NCBI RefSeq assembly: GCF_022810305.1
Contig: NZ_JALGQH010000009.1
Coordinates: 62,001-126,000 of the forward strand
Source: Rhodococcus sp. ARC_M6
Lineage (GTDB): Bacteria; Actinomycetota; Actinomycetes; Mycobacteriales; Mycobacteriaceae
Length of the DNA stretch: 64,000 nucleotides
Direction: 5' to 3'
Positions 18,154-26,608 of this stretch are shown one piece after another (within the stretch, counting starts at the first letter, position 1; each line of letters starts with the position of its first letter). The position numbers and the translations under genes are program-made. Below the pieces are notes generated by a model. That model was not told the origin of the DNA and did no database searches. It was given only the letters and a program-made list of their open reading frames with translations.

Positions 18154-18975
18154 GTGATCCACTGGGAAGTAACCAGTACCGATCCGAGTTCCGGACTCAT
18201 AGGCACTCAAGCCGGAATTGAATACTTCCTCGACGATGCATGCCTAGCCGTCGCGAAAGCCGGCCGCAGAGCACTCGATGATTCTGATGCCGAAGATAAT
18301 CGGATCCTGCGACTTCGAATCGATAAGCATGTCGTATCTGTCGAAGAAATCCGAAATCCGCTGGTGACCATCGAAGAATTGGCGAGCAGACTCGCCACAG
18401 CGATCACTGCCACCAACAACGATTTGCGAACTGCACCTCACGTGCCCACAACCACGAAGCCAATGCCCAACAGTCGACACGACAGTGTCGAGCCAATCCG
18501 ATTCCAAGAAGCAACGGTCGAGGTAGCAGGTCTGATCGTGATCATGGAGGACGACGTTCCCGACTGGCCGGAAGTCCTGACAAATCCGGACGGAACCTCG
18601 ATACCGGCGGTCAGCGACGACACCATCGCCATCTTGACTCGAAACCAGTTCGGCGAGGCCTCGATTCGAGCGATATCCCTGACCGGTCCACCTCCCAGTC
18701 GACATACCGGCTGGGAAGAATTCTACGAGGCCCAGATCGATTCTCCCGATGGCGAGACCTACGTTTGGCCGGGCGGCGGTCCCTCATCGGAGAATCCGTT
18801 CACCGATCCCGTCACGGTCGACGGCCCGGGGCGCTATCACTTTCGTATTTACATCAGCGGCAGAATCGGGAATGTCGGCGACAGTAATCCCACTGTGCCT
18901 GAACGCTATTTGATCGAAACGTGGAAGGCCACCGCAGACGACCGCTCGTTCGATCCAGGCGGCACCATTGACTGA
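18154..18975 (+). CDS. Hypothetical protein of unknown function
   Basis: A 273-residue acidic protein with no signal peptide or membrane segment that I can see. Two parts are visible: an N-terminal region with the stretch RILRLRIDKHVVSVEEIRNPL and a C-terminal beta-rich region ending GPGRYHFRIYISGRIGNVG ... ERYLIETWKA, which resembles the end of many uncharacterised actinobacterial proteins. The start is uncertain: GTG 18154 (VIHWEV) is proposed because the longer open frame runs back through the tRNA gene. Lowish codon bias and the location just after a tRNA suggest accessory DNA, but no integrase is present. Confidence 0.55.
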   Translation: MIHWEVTSTDPSSGLIGTQAGIEYFLDDACLAVAKAGRRALDDSDAEDNRILRLRIDKHVVSVEEIRNPLVTIEELASRLATAITATNNDLRTAPHVPTTTKPMPNSRHDSVEPIRFQEATVEVAGLIVIMEDDVPDWPEVLTNPDGTSIPAVSDDTIAILTRNQFGEASIRAISLTGPPPSRHTGWEEFYEAQIDSPDGETYVWPGGGPSSENPFTDPVTVDGPGRYHFRIYISGRIGNVGDSNPTVPERYLIETWKATADDRSFDPGGTID

Positions 18976-18984
18976 TAATGCGCT

Positions 18985-19270
18985 GTGGAACGCTCGTGTG
19001 CTTCGCGATGCTGCACTGTGTTTGTCGGATGCCCCGCCCCACTCGCCGAGGTCATTTTCGTCACGACCGAACACCTCAAACGACCGCTCGCGAGTGACGT
19101 ACCGACTCGACGGAAATGGCACTGTGACATGGAAAATCGAGTATGCGAGCGAAGCTGTTCGCGGCGGCGACAGCAACGTAGTCGACGTCGGTGGCAAGTC
19201 CATCGTTCAGGCAGATGTCGTTGGAAGTCCTCGGTCATCGATGATTACAGTCCCGGAAGAACGACGCTGA
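18985..19270 (+). pseudogene. Decayed, internally deleted copy of the AMIN-like lipoprotein gene
   Basis: Nucleotide similarity to the intact gene at 20647-21285 is obvious by eye: both share a Cys-codon region with TTGTCGGATGCC, then CACTCGCCGA, GAACACCTC and a long match through GACGGAAATGGCACTGTG, GAAGCTGTTCGCGGCGGCGACAG and GTCGACGTCGG. Here the roughly 200 bases between the lipobox region and the AMIN-like domain are missing, the reading frame shifts (one frame reads LAEVIFVTTEHL, another SRVTYRLDGNGTVTWKIEYASEAVRGG), and the 3' third of the domain is absent. I read it as a relic of a tandem duplication. Confidence 0.75.
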
Positions 19271-19348
19271 CCGCAGACACTAACAGCCAGTCCCTGTTAG
19301 CGTCGGAATGATCCGGTTCGTCCGCATCGCTCGATCGAAAGGATGCTC

Positions 19349-20599
19349 ATGTCCTATGCCGCGCACGAGAACATCACCGTAGATCCGACACTCGCCGATC
19401 TGTACAAGGACCTCCACAGCCATCCGGAGCTCGGATTCCAGGAACACCGCACCGCTGACATCGTGGCCAACCGCCTGAAGTCGCTGGGGTTCGCCGTCAC
19501 CACCGGGCTCGGGAAGACCGGAGTCGTCGGTGTCTTGAAGAACGGATCGGGCCCGACCGCGCTACTGCGCGCAGACATGGACGCCCTTCCCGTCAAGGAA
19601 GACACCGGACTCGACTATGCCAGTACCGTCACTGCCACCAATGAGGACGGCAAGGTCGTACCGGTAGCTCACGCCTGCGGCCATGACCTACACACGACGT
19701 GTCTGCTTGGTGCCGCCCAAATCCTGTCCCAGGACACCGTCAGCTGGTCTGGCACCCTACTTCTCGTCTTCCAGCCTGCCGAAGAACTCGGCGCCGGTGC
19801 GCAAGCGATGGTCAACGATGGGCTCTTCGACAAGTTTCCGAAACCCGACGTCGTGCTCGGCCAGCACGTCGCGCCGTTGCCTGCCGGAAAGATCGCCGGT
19901 CACCCCGGCCCTTCGTATGCGGGTTCCGACTCTCTGCGCGTACGACTGATCGGCAAGGGCGCACACGGATCCATGCCCGAAAACTCCGTCGACCCGGTGG
20001 TGATGGCGGCGGAAACCGTAATGCGCCTGCAGACAATCATTTCCAGGGAAGTCCCGAGCACAGCAATCGCTGTCCTCACCGTCGGTTCCATCCATGCCGG
20101 CGACGCGGCCAACGTCATTCCCGGCGAAGCCGAACTGCAGCTGAATATCCGCAGTTACGACTCAGCCGTCCGCGAACGCATCCTGAAGAGCGTGGACCGC
20201 ATCGTGCGAGGTGAAGCCGCGACGGCCGGGGCCCCGGAGGAACCCACCATCACGGAGATCGAGCGATTCCCGATTGTGGTGAACGACCCGACTGCACTAG
20301 GCAAAACCCTCGACGCTTTTGCGGCCTGGCTCGGCGAAGAAAACATCCTCGATCCGGGAGCAGGCGCCGGCAGCGAGGACGTCGGCATTCTCGCGACCAG
20401 TTCGGGTGCGCAATTGTCGTACTGGCTACTCGGCGGCACCGATCCGTCCCTGTTCACCACCGGCGACATGACCGATCCAGCTCTACGGACCGTGCCGTCG
20501 AATCACTCGCCGCACTACGCGCCCATTATCGAACCGACTCTCAATATCGGAGTTTGCGCGCTTGTCACGGCTACACGGACATGGCTGCCGCCGACATGA
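19349..20599 (+). CDS. M20-family amidohydrolase (HipO/AbgB-like)
   Basis: A 416-residue metal-dependent amidohydrolase of the peptidase M20D group. Visible metal and catalytic motifs are LHSHPELGFQEHRTA, ALLRADMDALPVKEDTGL, HACGHDLHTTCLLGAA, FQPAEELGAGAQAMV and the C-terminal SNHSPHYAP; the dimerisation domain contains GKGAHGSMPENSVDPVVMA. Such enzymes remove acyl groups from N-acyl amino acids, hippurate or aminobenzoyl-glutamate, or conjugated amino acids. ATG 19349 (MSYAAHEN) was preferred over 19343 because AAAGG lies at a suitable distance. It lies between the decayed and intact AMIN-like genes. Confidence 0.92.
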   Translation: MSYAAHENITVDPTLADLYKDLHSHPELGFQEHRTADIVANRLKSLGFAVTTGLGKTGVVGVLKNGSGPTALLRADMDALPVKEDTGLDYASTVTATNEDGKVVPVAHACGHDLHTTCLLGAAQILSQDTVSWSGTLLLVFQPAEELGAGAQAMVNDGLFDKFPKPDVVLGQHVAPLPAGKIAGHPGPSYAGSDSLRVRLIGKGAHGSMPENSVDPVVMAAETVMRLQTIISREVPSTAIAVLTVGSIHAGDAANVIPGEAELQLNIRSYDSAVRERILKSVDRIVRGEAATAGAPEEPTITEIERFPIVVNDPTALGKTLDAFAAWLGEENILDPGAGAGSEDVGILATSSGAQLSYWLLGGTDPSLFTTGDMTDPALRTVPSNHSPHYAPIIEPTLNIGVCALVTATRTWLPPT

Positions 20600-20646
20600 T
20601 TCGGTAGTTGTCGTTCACGGGCATCTGCAGGCGCTAGATTCGGTCT

Positions 20647-21285
20647 ATGCGGCGCCCTCGACTGATCACACTCTGCAGCTCGCTCGTATGCGTCGCTGCG
20701 CTTGTCGGATGCCAGTCCAACCCCGGATCATCGAATGCCCCCAACTCGTCAGCAGTTGATAATTCAGGCGATGCGGCGACCCAGACCGGAACAGTTCAAG
20801 TCGGGAATCCCCGGATCGCGGGATCACCCAGCATCACACTCCCACCCAACATCACTCTCCCACCCGTCATTACGCCCTCAATCGACACCGACACAAACTC
20901 GCCCAGTCCACTCGCCGAAGTCACTGGCGTCACTACCGAACACCTCTTCGACCGCTCTCGGGTTACATACCAATTCGACGGAAATGGCACTGTGGCATGG
21001 AAAGTCGAGTACGTGAGCGAAGCTGTTCGCGGCGGCGACAGCAAGGTGGTCGACGTCGGAGGCCAATCGATCATTCAGGTTGACATCATGGGAGTTACAG
21101 CACCTCAACCATTTCCACCGATCAATGCGCAGGACGGCACTGTCATGGCAGTCGAGACTGCATCGGTGAGCAGTTCTATCGTCCAGTCCTTCATCGGCAC
21201 GGCGACTTCGCGTCCGGGGTTTCGGGTGACAGAAACCGAGTCGCCGGATCAACTCGTCGTAGACATATTCTTTGCAGGCGGATGA
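20647..21285 (+). CDS. AMIN-like domain lipoprotein
   Basis: A 212-residue predicted lipoprotein: MRRPRLITLCSSLVCVAALVGC has a lipobox (LVGC), followed by a low-complexity Ser/Thr/Pro region with ITLPPNITLPPVITP and then an AMIN-like domain (HLFDRSRVTYQFDGNGTVAW ... EAVRGGDSKVVDVGGQSIIQVDI ... DQLVVDIFFAGG). The domain is common in actinobacterial envelope proteins, and true AMIN domains bind cell-wall material, but function here is unknown. A decayed copy lies 1.4 kb upstream. Confidence 0.78.
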   Translation: MRRPRLITLCSSLVCVAALVGCQSNPGSSNAPNSSAVDNSGDAATQTGTVQVGNPRIAGSPSITLPPNITLPPVITPSIDTDTNSPSPLAEVTGVTTEHLFDRSRVTYQFDGNGTVAWKVEYVSEAVRGGDSKVVDVGGQSIIQVDIMGVTAPQPFPPINAQDGTVMAVETASVSSSIVQSFIGTATSRPGFRVTETESPDQLVVDIFFAGG

Positions 21286-21379
21286 TGTCCATTACTTGCC
21301 GAACCCCTGAACCCACCAAAAGTACGAATGCGGCTGGAAACCCCCTCGAATGTGGGAAAACTCGGTAGCGTCTCGTCGC

Positions 21380-22033
21380 ATGCGAACACATCGCGGAACG
21401 GCCGGCGTCGTGACAGCGACAGTAGCTGCGGTGGGCGCCTCGGCCATCCTGTTCTCCGGAGCCAGCGGCGCTACACCGAGTGGCAGCGGAACGACGCCCG
21501 ACGCACTGGGTACCCCAAGTGTCTCGGACGCCTCAGTTGCCCCGCAGCGCGTTCCCTCACTGTCTTGCGAGGCAACGGCAGAACTTGACCGACAAAGTGC
21601 TGAGAAGGCGACTGAGTCAGGCATTTCCGTACCCGGGCCCGAGCAGTGGCCACCCATCGCGCTCGGAATGGACCCCGACGAGCCACGGCCGGCGGTAGCA
21701 CCACTCGACCCGACAACCGGAATCCCCAAGGACCAGCTCGGCGGAACGATTCCGGTCGAAGTGGTGAAGGAAACTCGCAGGCGCGAACGTGAAGAAGCGC
21801 TACTGGCGCCGAAAGAACCTCGGTGGTGCGGCGCCGCGGTCGAGGCACTGCAAGTTCAAGCTGAAAACTCGGTCAGCATGACCGCGTGCTATCTGTCCGA
21901 CGGTCGATACGCCGCAACCATGATCGTAGATTTCATGCCCGTGGATCCGAATGTCTCGCAGCACCAGCGAGCCCCGAGGGACGCCTTCGACCAAATATGT
22001 CGGCACAGTGGGTGGGACCGTAGCTACCCGTGA
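21380..22033 (+). CDS. Secreted protein of unknown function
   Basis: A 217-residue protein with an N-terminal signal sequence (VVTATVAAVGASAILFSGASGA), an Ala/Ser/Thr/Pro-rich linker and four cysteines in the mature part (SLSCEATAEL, RWCGAAVEAL, MTACYLSDG, DQICRHSGW) that could form two disulfides. I recognise no family. ATG 21380 (MRTHRGTAG) was chosen because the signal peptide begins there; the frame opens 30 bases earlier. Confidence 0.6.
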   Translation: MRTHRGTAGVVTATVAAVGASAILFSGASGATPSGSGTTPDALGTPSVSDASVAPQRVPSLSCEATAELDRQSAEKATESGISVPGPEQWPPIALGMDPDEPRPAVAPLDPTTGIPKDQLGGTIPVEVVKETRRREREEALLAPKEPRWCGAAVEALQVQAENSVSMTACYLSDGRYAATMIVDFMPVDPNVSQHQRAPRDAFDQICRHSGWDRSYP

Positions 22034-22068
22034 TCGATGCGGACAGTGCGGGTGGCAAATCGTTACAT

Positions 22069-22090
22069 CAGATCGACACATAACGATCTG
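22069..22090. promoter_or_regulatory. Small inverted repeat upstream of the SRPBCC gene
   Basis: CAGATCG (22069-22075) and CGATCTG (22084-22090) are perfect inverted copies separated by eight bases, 36 bases after the preceding stop and 80 bases before the next start. No T tract follows, so an operator is as likely as a terminator. Confidence 0.35.
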
Positions 22091-22170
22091 AACTGCAGTT
22101 ATTCCGTCCGGACGACAAAAATGGCACGATGGTGTCAACCTCACGGGTTCCAACACAAGTGGAGGCACCG

Positions 22171-22674
22171 ATGGACAATGGCATTATCAGCCTGACGTAC
22201 GACGGTCGGGTGGCGCTCAGTTTTCGACTAGCTGTCCCCCAGTCTCCCGACAAAGTCTGGAAAGTGATCACTCAACGCGAGTTCCTCGAGGCCTGGTTTC
22301 CCGCTGACGTCGAATTCGACCTGACCCCGGGCGCCGACCTCTTGTTCAAGGTGACGCCCGAGCAGATCTCTCGGTATGGCCTACCAGCCGATCACGTCAC
22401 TCGTGGAACCGTAATCAGCGTCAGACCGAACCACATCTTCGAATACTTGTGGGACGCCGAAACCCTGCACTGGGAACTGGTTCCCGACGGCACGGGCGGA
22501 TGCTGGCTGACGCTGACTCACACAATGGAAGAAGAAGAGTCCGCGTACGCCCACGCCGCCGGCTGGCACGCCGGTCTCGAAGTTGTTGCGGCACAACTCG
22601 ACGGGCGCGAAGTGGACTGGTCACCCTGGGACAGAGCCGACGAACTGGCACCGCAGTACCAGAAATCAGCATAA
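22171..22674 (+). CDS. SRPBCC/AHSA1-family protein
   Basis: A 167-residue START-like (Bet v1 fold) protein. SFRLAVPQSPDKVWKVITQREFLEAWFPADVEFDLTPG and the C-terminal WLTLTHTMEEEESAYAHAAGWHAGLEVVAAQLDG are typical of the Activator-of-Hsp90-homologue family in actinobacteria. ATG 22171 has GTGGAGG seven bases upstream. Ligand unknown. Convergent with tesB. Confidence 0.85.
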   Translation: MDNGIISLTYDGRVALSFRLAVPQSPDKVWKVITQREFLEAWFPADVEFDLTPGADLLFKVTPEQISRYGLPADHVTRGTVISVRPNHIFEYLWDAETLHWELVPDGTGGCWLTLTHTMEEEESAYAHAAGWHAGLEVVAAQLDGREVDWSPWDRADELAPQYQKSA

Positions 22675-22726
22675 GACTGACCCACACCCCGGCTCAGCCC
22701 CTATTCCCCCGTGCGTGGGCTCGGCT

Positions 22727-23608
22727 CTACTCCCCCTTACGCGGGAAGTGTCTGATGACGCCTTCCTGCACGACCGTCGCCATCAGCATGCCTTCGATCG
22801 AGAAGTATCGCCCCGTCGCCAGGCCACGCGAACCAGCAGCCACCGGGGATTCCGTTGCGTAGAGCACCCAGTCGTCGAATCGGAACGGCCGATGAAACCA
22901 GATCGAGTGATTCACTGTCGCAGCAACAATGCGGTCGTGGCCCCAAGACAAGCCGTGGGTAGTGAGGATCGAATCCAGGACGGTTGTATCCGACGAGTAC
23001 GCCAACACCGCGGCATGGATCAGTGAATCGTCCGGCAGTTGACCGTCAGCCTTCATCCACACCCGATTATGGGTGAGCTTCTCCCCGGTACCCTTCAAGA
23101 TCCAGGCCGGATCGTTGGCATAACGCATGTCGATCGGTTTCAGAGCACCGGCAAAATGCGGAAGCTTGTCCTCATAACCTGACAGACGATCACCCAAGGG
23201 CGGCAACGACTCCGGCAACGGAACATCCGGAATCTCGACAGCATGCTCGAGGCCCTTACCCGAATCCTGAAACGCTGCCAGCATCACGAACAGTTCACTA
23301 TCGCCTTGATAGGCGGTGACCTGACGGTTGGCAAACGCACGTCCGTCACGATGACGTTCGACGCGATACTCGATGGGCGCCTTGACGTCTCCACCGCGAA
23401 TGAAATGTGCGTTGATCGCATGGATCGGCCGATCGCCGTCCACGGTACGGCCGGCGGCAATCAGTGCCTGAGACACCAACTGGCCGCCGAACGTCCGTGA
23501 ACCTACTTGCGCCGGATGATGGCCGCGGAACGCGTCGTCGCCGATGTGTTCCAGATCGAGCAGAGCCAGGAGGGTATCCAGGTCTGCAGACGCGTCCGCA
23601 CTGCTCAC
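22727..23608 (-). CDS. tesB: Acyl-CoA thioesterase II
   Basis: A 293-residue double hot-dog thioesterase hydrolysing medium and long acyl-CoAs to free fatty acid and CoA. The family signatures RTFGGQLVSQALIAAGRTV, HAINAHFIRGGD, and in the second hot-dog DSLIHAAVLAYSSDTTVLDSI and HSIWFHRPFRFDDWVLY are present. It starts one base after the pyk stop, so the two are probably co-transcribed; pyk-tesB is also the mycobacterial order. Confidence 0.93.
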   Translation of the reverse strand: MSSADASADLDTLLALLDLEHIGDDAFRGHHPAQVGSRTFGGQLVSQALIAAGRTVDGDRPIHAINAHFIRGGDVKAPIEYRVERHRDGRAFANRQVTAYQGDSELFVMLAAFQDSGKGLEHAVEIPDVPLPESLPPLGDRLSGYEDKLPHFAGALKPIDMRYANDPAWILKGTGEKLTHNRVWMKADGQLPDDSLIHAAVLAYSSDTTVLDSILTTHGLSWGHDRIVAATVNHSIWFHRPFRFDDWVLYATESPVAAGSRGLATGRYFSIEGMLMATVVQEGVIRHFPRKGE

Positions 23609-23609
23609 G

Positions 23610-25028
23610 CTAGTGGAGTTCTTCGCCGATGCGGTGAACGTGAATCAGGTTGGTGGAGCCCACCGTTCCCGGAGGCGATCCGGCGACGATGACCACGAGG
23701 TCACCCTTCGCGTATCGGCCGAGAGCGAGCAATGCGATATCAACCTGACGCACCATCTCGTCGGTGGTGGACACCGGGTCGACGAGGAAGGTTTCGGTTC
23801 CCCACGTCAGTGTCAGCTGGCTGCGCACCGCAGGCAGCGGTGTAAAGGCGAGCAGCGGCAACGGTGTGTGCAGACGCGCCAACCGTCGCACTGTGTCGCC
23901 GGACTGTGTGAAGGCGACCAGAGCCTTGGCGTCGAGACGCTCTCCGATATCGCGTGCAGCGTAAGAGATCACGCCGCGCTTGGTACGCGGGACGTGTGTC
24001 AACGGTGGTACGCGAGTCGTTTCGTTCTCGACGGCCTCGACGATGCGCGCCATGGTGCGAACTGTTTCCATGACGTACTTGCCGACCGACGTTTCACCGG
24101 AAAGCATGACCGCGTCGGCACCGTCGAGAACGGCATTGGCGACGTCGGAAGCCTCGGCGCGCGTGGGGCGCGAGTTCTCGATCATGGACTCGAGCATCTG
24201 CGTCGCTACGATGACGGGCTTGGCGTTTTCGCGAGCAATCTGGATGGCGCGCTTCTGCACGAGCGGAACCTGCTCGAGCGGCAACTCCACGCCGAGGTCA
24301 CCGCGGGCGACCATGACGGCGTCGAAGGCCAACACGATTGCTTCGAGGTTGTCGATAGCTTCGGGCTTTTCGAGCTTCGCGATGACGGGAACGCGGCGGC
24401 CGACTCGATCCATGATGGCGTGAACCAGTTCGATGTCCGCCGGCGAACGAACGAACGACAGAGCGATGAAGTCGACACCCAGCTTGAGTGCAAATTCGAG
24501 ATCGGCGATGTCCTTGCCGGACAGCGCCGGCACCGACACGTTCATGCCGGGAAGGGAGAGACCCTTGTTGTTGCTGACGGGGCCGCCTTCGGTGACCAGG
24601 CACACGACGTCGTTGCCGTCGATCGCGGTGACGACAAGACCGACCTTGCCGTCGTCGACCAGCAGGCGATCGCCGGGCTTGGCGTCACGCGCAAGTTCTT
24701 TGTAGGTGGTTCCGATGCGGTCGTGGGTACCTTCGACCTCGTCGACGGTGATGCGAACCTCTTCACCGCTTTCCCAGATTGTCCGCTCGTCCTTGAAACG
24801 ACCGAGGCGGATTTTCGGGCCCTGCAGGTCTGCGAGCACGCCGACAGCTTTGCCGGTCGCCTCGGATGCCGCGCGGACGCGGATGTAGTTCTCTTCGTGA
24901 TCGGCGTGGTCGCCGTGGCTGAAGTTGAGTCGGGCCACATCCATGCCGCTCTCCACGAGCTCACGGATCCGGTCGCCAGTCGCTGTTGCGGGTCCCAGGG
25001 TGCATACAATTTTTGTCCGTCGGTTCAC
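23610..25028 (-). CDS. pyk: Pyruvate kinase
   Basis: A 472-residue glycolytic enzyme converting phosphoenolpyruvate and ADP to pyruvate and ATP. It begins MNRRTKIVCTLGPAT, has the substrate-binding GMDVARLNFSHG, the active-site VMVARGDLGVELP and ATQMLESMIENSRPTRAE and VMLSGETSVGKYV. The C-terminal allosteric domain is complete. Just upstream is gltD, 74 bases away; just downstream tesB. Confidence 0.97.
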   Translation of the reverse strand: MNRRTKIVCTLGPATATGDRIRELVESGMDVARLNFSHGDHADHEENYIRVRAASEATGKAVGVLADLQGPKIRLGRFKDERTIWESGEEVRITVDEVEGTHDRIGTTYKELARDAKPGDRLLVDDGKVGLVVTAIDGNDVVCLVTEGGPVSNNKGLSLPGMNVSVPALSGKDIADLEFALKLGVDFIALSFVRSPADIELVHAIMDRVGRRVPVIAKLEKPEAIDNLEAIVLAFDAVMVARGDLGVELPLEQVPLVQKRAIQIARENAKPVIVATQMLESMIENSRPTRAEASDVANAVLDGADAVMLSGETSVGKYVMETVRTMARIVEAVENETTRVPPLTHVPRTKRGVISYAARDIGERLDAKALVAFTQSGDTVRRLARLHTPLPLLAFTPLPAVRSQLTLTWGTETFLVDPVSTTDEMVRQVDIALLALGRYAKGDLVVIVAGSPPGTVGSTNLIHVHRIGEELH

Positions 25029-25102
25029 GGCTCGAGCCTAGTCGCTCCCCGGTCTCACTTCTATCCGGCACTTCGGACGTGCACTTTCTGTTCTTACTCG
25101 AT

Positions 25103-26608
25103 TCAGTTGCGACGTCGAATTCCCAGCGGCAAGGCACCGGGGTGAACGGGTGCCGGAAGCGTTGACGCCCCAGTCAGATACACGTCGACAGCTCGGGCGG
25201 CCGAACGTCCTTCGGCTATCGCCCACACCACCAGCGACGCACCACGATGTGCGTCACCACACACGAAGACGCCGGGTTGTGAAGTTTGCCAATCCTGTCC
25301 GCACGCGATCACTCCACGTGGATTCGGTTCCACTCCCAAGCCGGCAAGCAGGTCATCTTCCCCGACACCGCGAAAGCCGACTGCGAGGAGCACCAGTTCA
25401 CAAGGTAGTTCGAACGGATCGCCCACAGGCTCGGCTACCCGTCGACCGCTGGATGCCTCCGCCACTCGAACCGGTGCGACGCGCACTCCCCGAACGTGGC
25501 CGTCGCCGACAAATTCCTGAGCCGCCACCTCGAACTCACGACGTCCACCTTCTGCATCGGCGGGCGCCGCGCGCAGCGTCAGCGGCCAGAGTGGCCACGG
25601 ATCCGCCGCGCTGTCCCGCGCGCGGGGTGGTTGCTCGTGATAGTTCAACTCGGTTACGGAGGCCGCGCCTTGCCTGTGAACGGTGCCGAGGCAATCGGCC
25701 GCCGTATCGCCGCCGCCGATGATCACGACGTTCTTGCCCGCGGCATTGATCGGGCTGGGACCGTCACCGGCACATTCCCGGTTGGCCGGCACCAGGTAGT
25801 CCATCGCGAAATGAATATCCGCAAGGCCGCGGCCCGGCACATCGACTTCTCGCGCCCTACCGGCCCCGATCGCCAGAATCACTGCGTCGTACGCCGCGGT
25901 CAGCTCACGTGCGTCCAGGTCGAGTCCGACATCGCAGTCGGTGACCAATCGGGTGCCCTCGCCGCGCAACTGACTCAGGCGGCGATCGATCGCACTCTTG
26001 GCCAGTTTGAAATCAGGGATTCCATAGCGGAGCAGACCGCCCAGTCGATCATCCCGTTCGAAGACGGTGACTCTGTGACCCACCCTGGTCAGCTGCTGCG
26101 CTGCCGCAAGCCCGGCCGGTCCGGAACCGACGATCGCCACCGTCCGTCCGGAGCGTTCGACCGGGACACGGTTCACCACAAAACCTTCGTCCCAGGCAGT
26201 ATCGGCGATAGCTTGCTCGACTCGTTTGATCGTCACACTTCCGGTGGTATTGGCCTCGGAAAGTGCCAGTACGCAGGCAGTTTCGCACGGCGCCGGGCAC
26301 AGGCGTCCCGTGAATTCCGGGAAATTGTTGGTCTCGTGTAACCGATCCGCGGCAAGCGCCCAGTCGCCTCGACGAACCAGGTCGTTCCATTCCGGAATGA
26401 GATTTCCGAGGGGGCATCCAACGGATTCCGAATGGCAGTACGGGATTCCGCAATCCATGCATCGAGATGCTTGTTCGCGCGCCCCCGACTTACGCTCGCC
26501 GCGCGCCAATGCCTCGTACACCTCACTCCAGTCTGCTGTTCGCTCCTGAATCGGGCGCATCGGTGCCGAGGACCGCGGCATACCGAGAAACCCTCGTGGA
26601 TCAGGCAC
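25103..26608 (-). CDS. gltD: Glutamate synthase (NADPH) small subunit
   Basis: A 501-residue flavoprotein feeding electrons from NADPH to GltB. N-terminal cysteine motifs CMDCGIPYCHS and GCPLGNLIPEWN hold the 4Fe-4S clusters; GSGPAGLAAAQQLTRVGHRV and RLGGLLRYGIPDFK mark FAD binding, VIIGGGDTAADC NADPH binding, and GVFVCGDAHRGASLVVWAI the second FAD motif. Start GTG 26608 (VPDPRGFLG, matching the usual GltD opening) overlaps the gltB stop by eight bases, with GGAGA upstream. An ORF open further upstream is only read-through of gltB sequence in another frame. Confidence 0.95.
   Translation of the reverse strand: MPDPRGFLGMPRSSAPMRPIQERTADWSEVYEALARGERKSGAREQASRCMDCGIPYCHSESVGCPLGNLIPEWNDLVRRGDWALAADRLHETNNFPEFTGRLCPAPCETACVLALSEANTTGSVTIKRVEQAIADTAWDEGFVVNRVPVERSGRTVAIVGSGPAGLAAAQQLTRVGHRVTVFERDDRLGGLLRYGIPDFKLAKSAIDRRLSQLRGEGTRLVTDCDVGLDLDARELTAAYDAVILAIGAGRAREVDVPGRGLADIHFAMDYLVPANRECAGDGPSPINAAGKNVVIIGGGDTAADCLGTVHRQGAASVTELNYHEQPPRARDSAADPWPLWPLTLRAAPADAEGGRREFEVAAQEFVGDGHVRGVRVAPVRVAEASSGRRVAEPVGDPFELPCELVLLAVGFRGVGEDDLLAGLGVEPNPRGVIACGQDWQTSQPGVFVCGDAHRGASLVVWAIAEGRSAARAVDVYLTGASTLPAPVHPGALPLGIRRRN

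Noticed and set aside
22675-22726. C-rich stretch between the SRPBCC gene and tesB as a terminator
   Set aside because: Only a weak, mismatched inverted repeat around GGCTCAGCCC and GGGCTCGGC could be drawn, with no T tract.
23544-25145. 533-residue plus-strand frame opposite pyk
   Set aside because: Antisense shadow of a complete pyruvate kinase; composition shows no recognisable domains.
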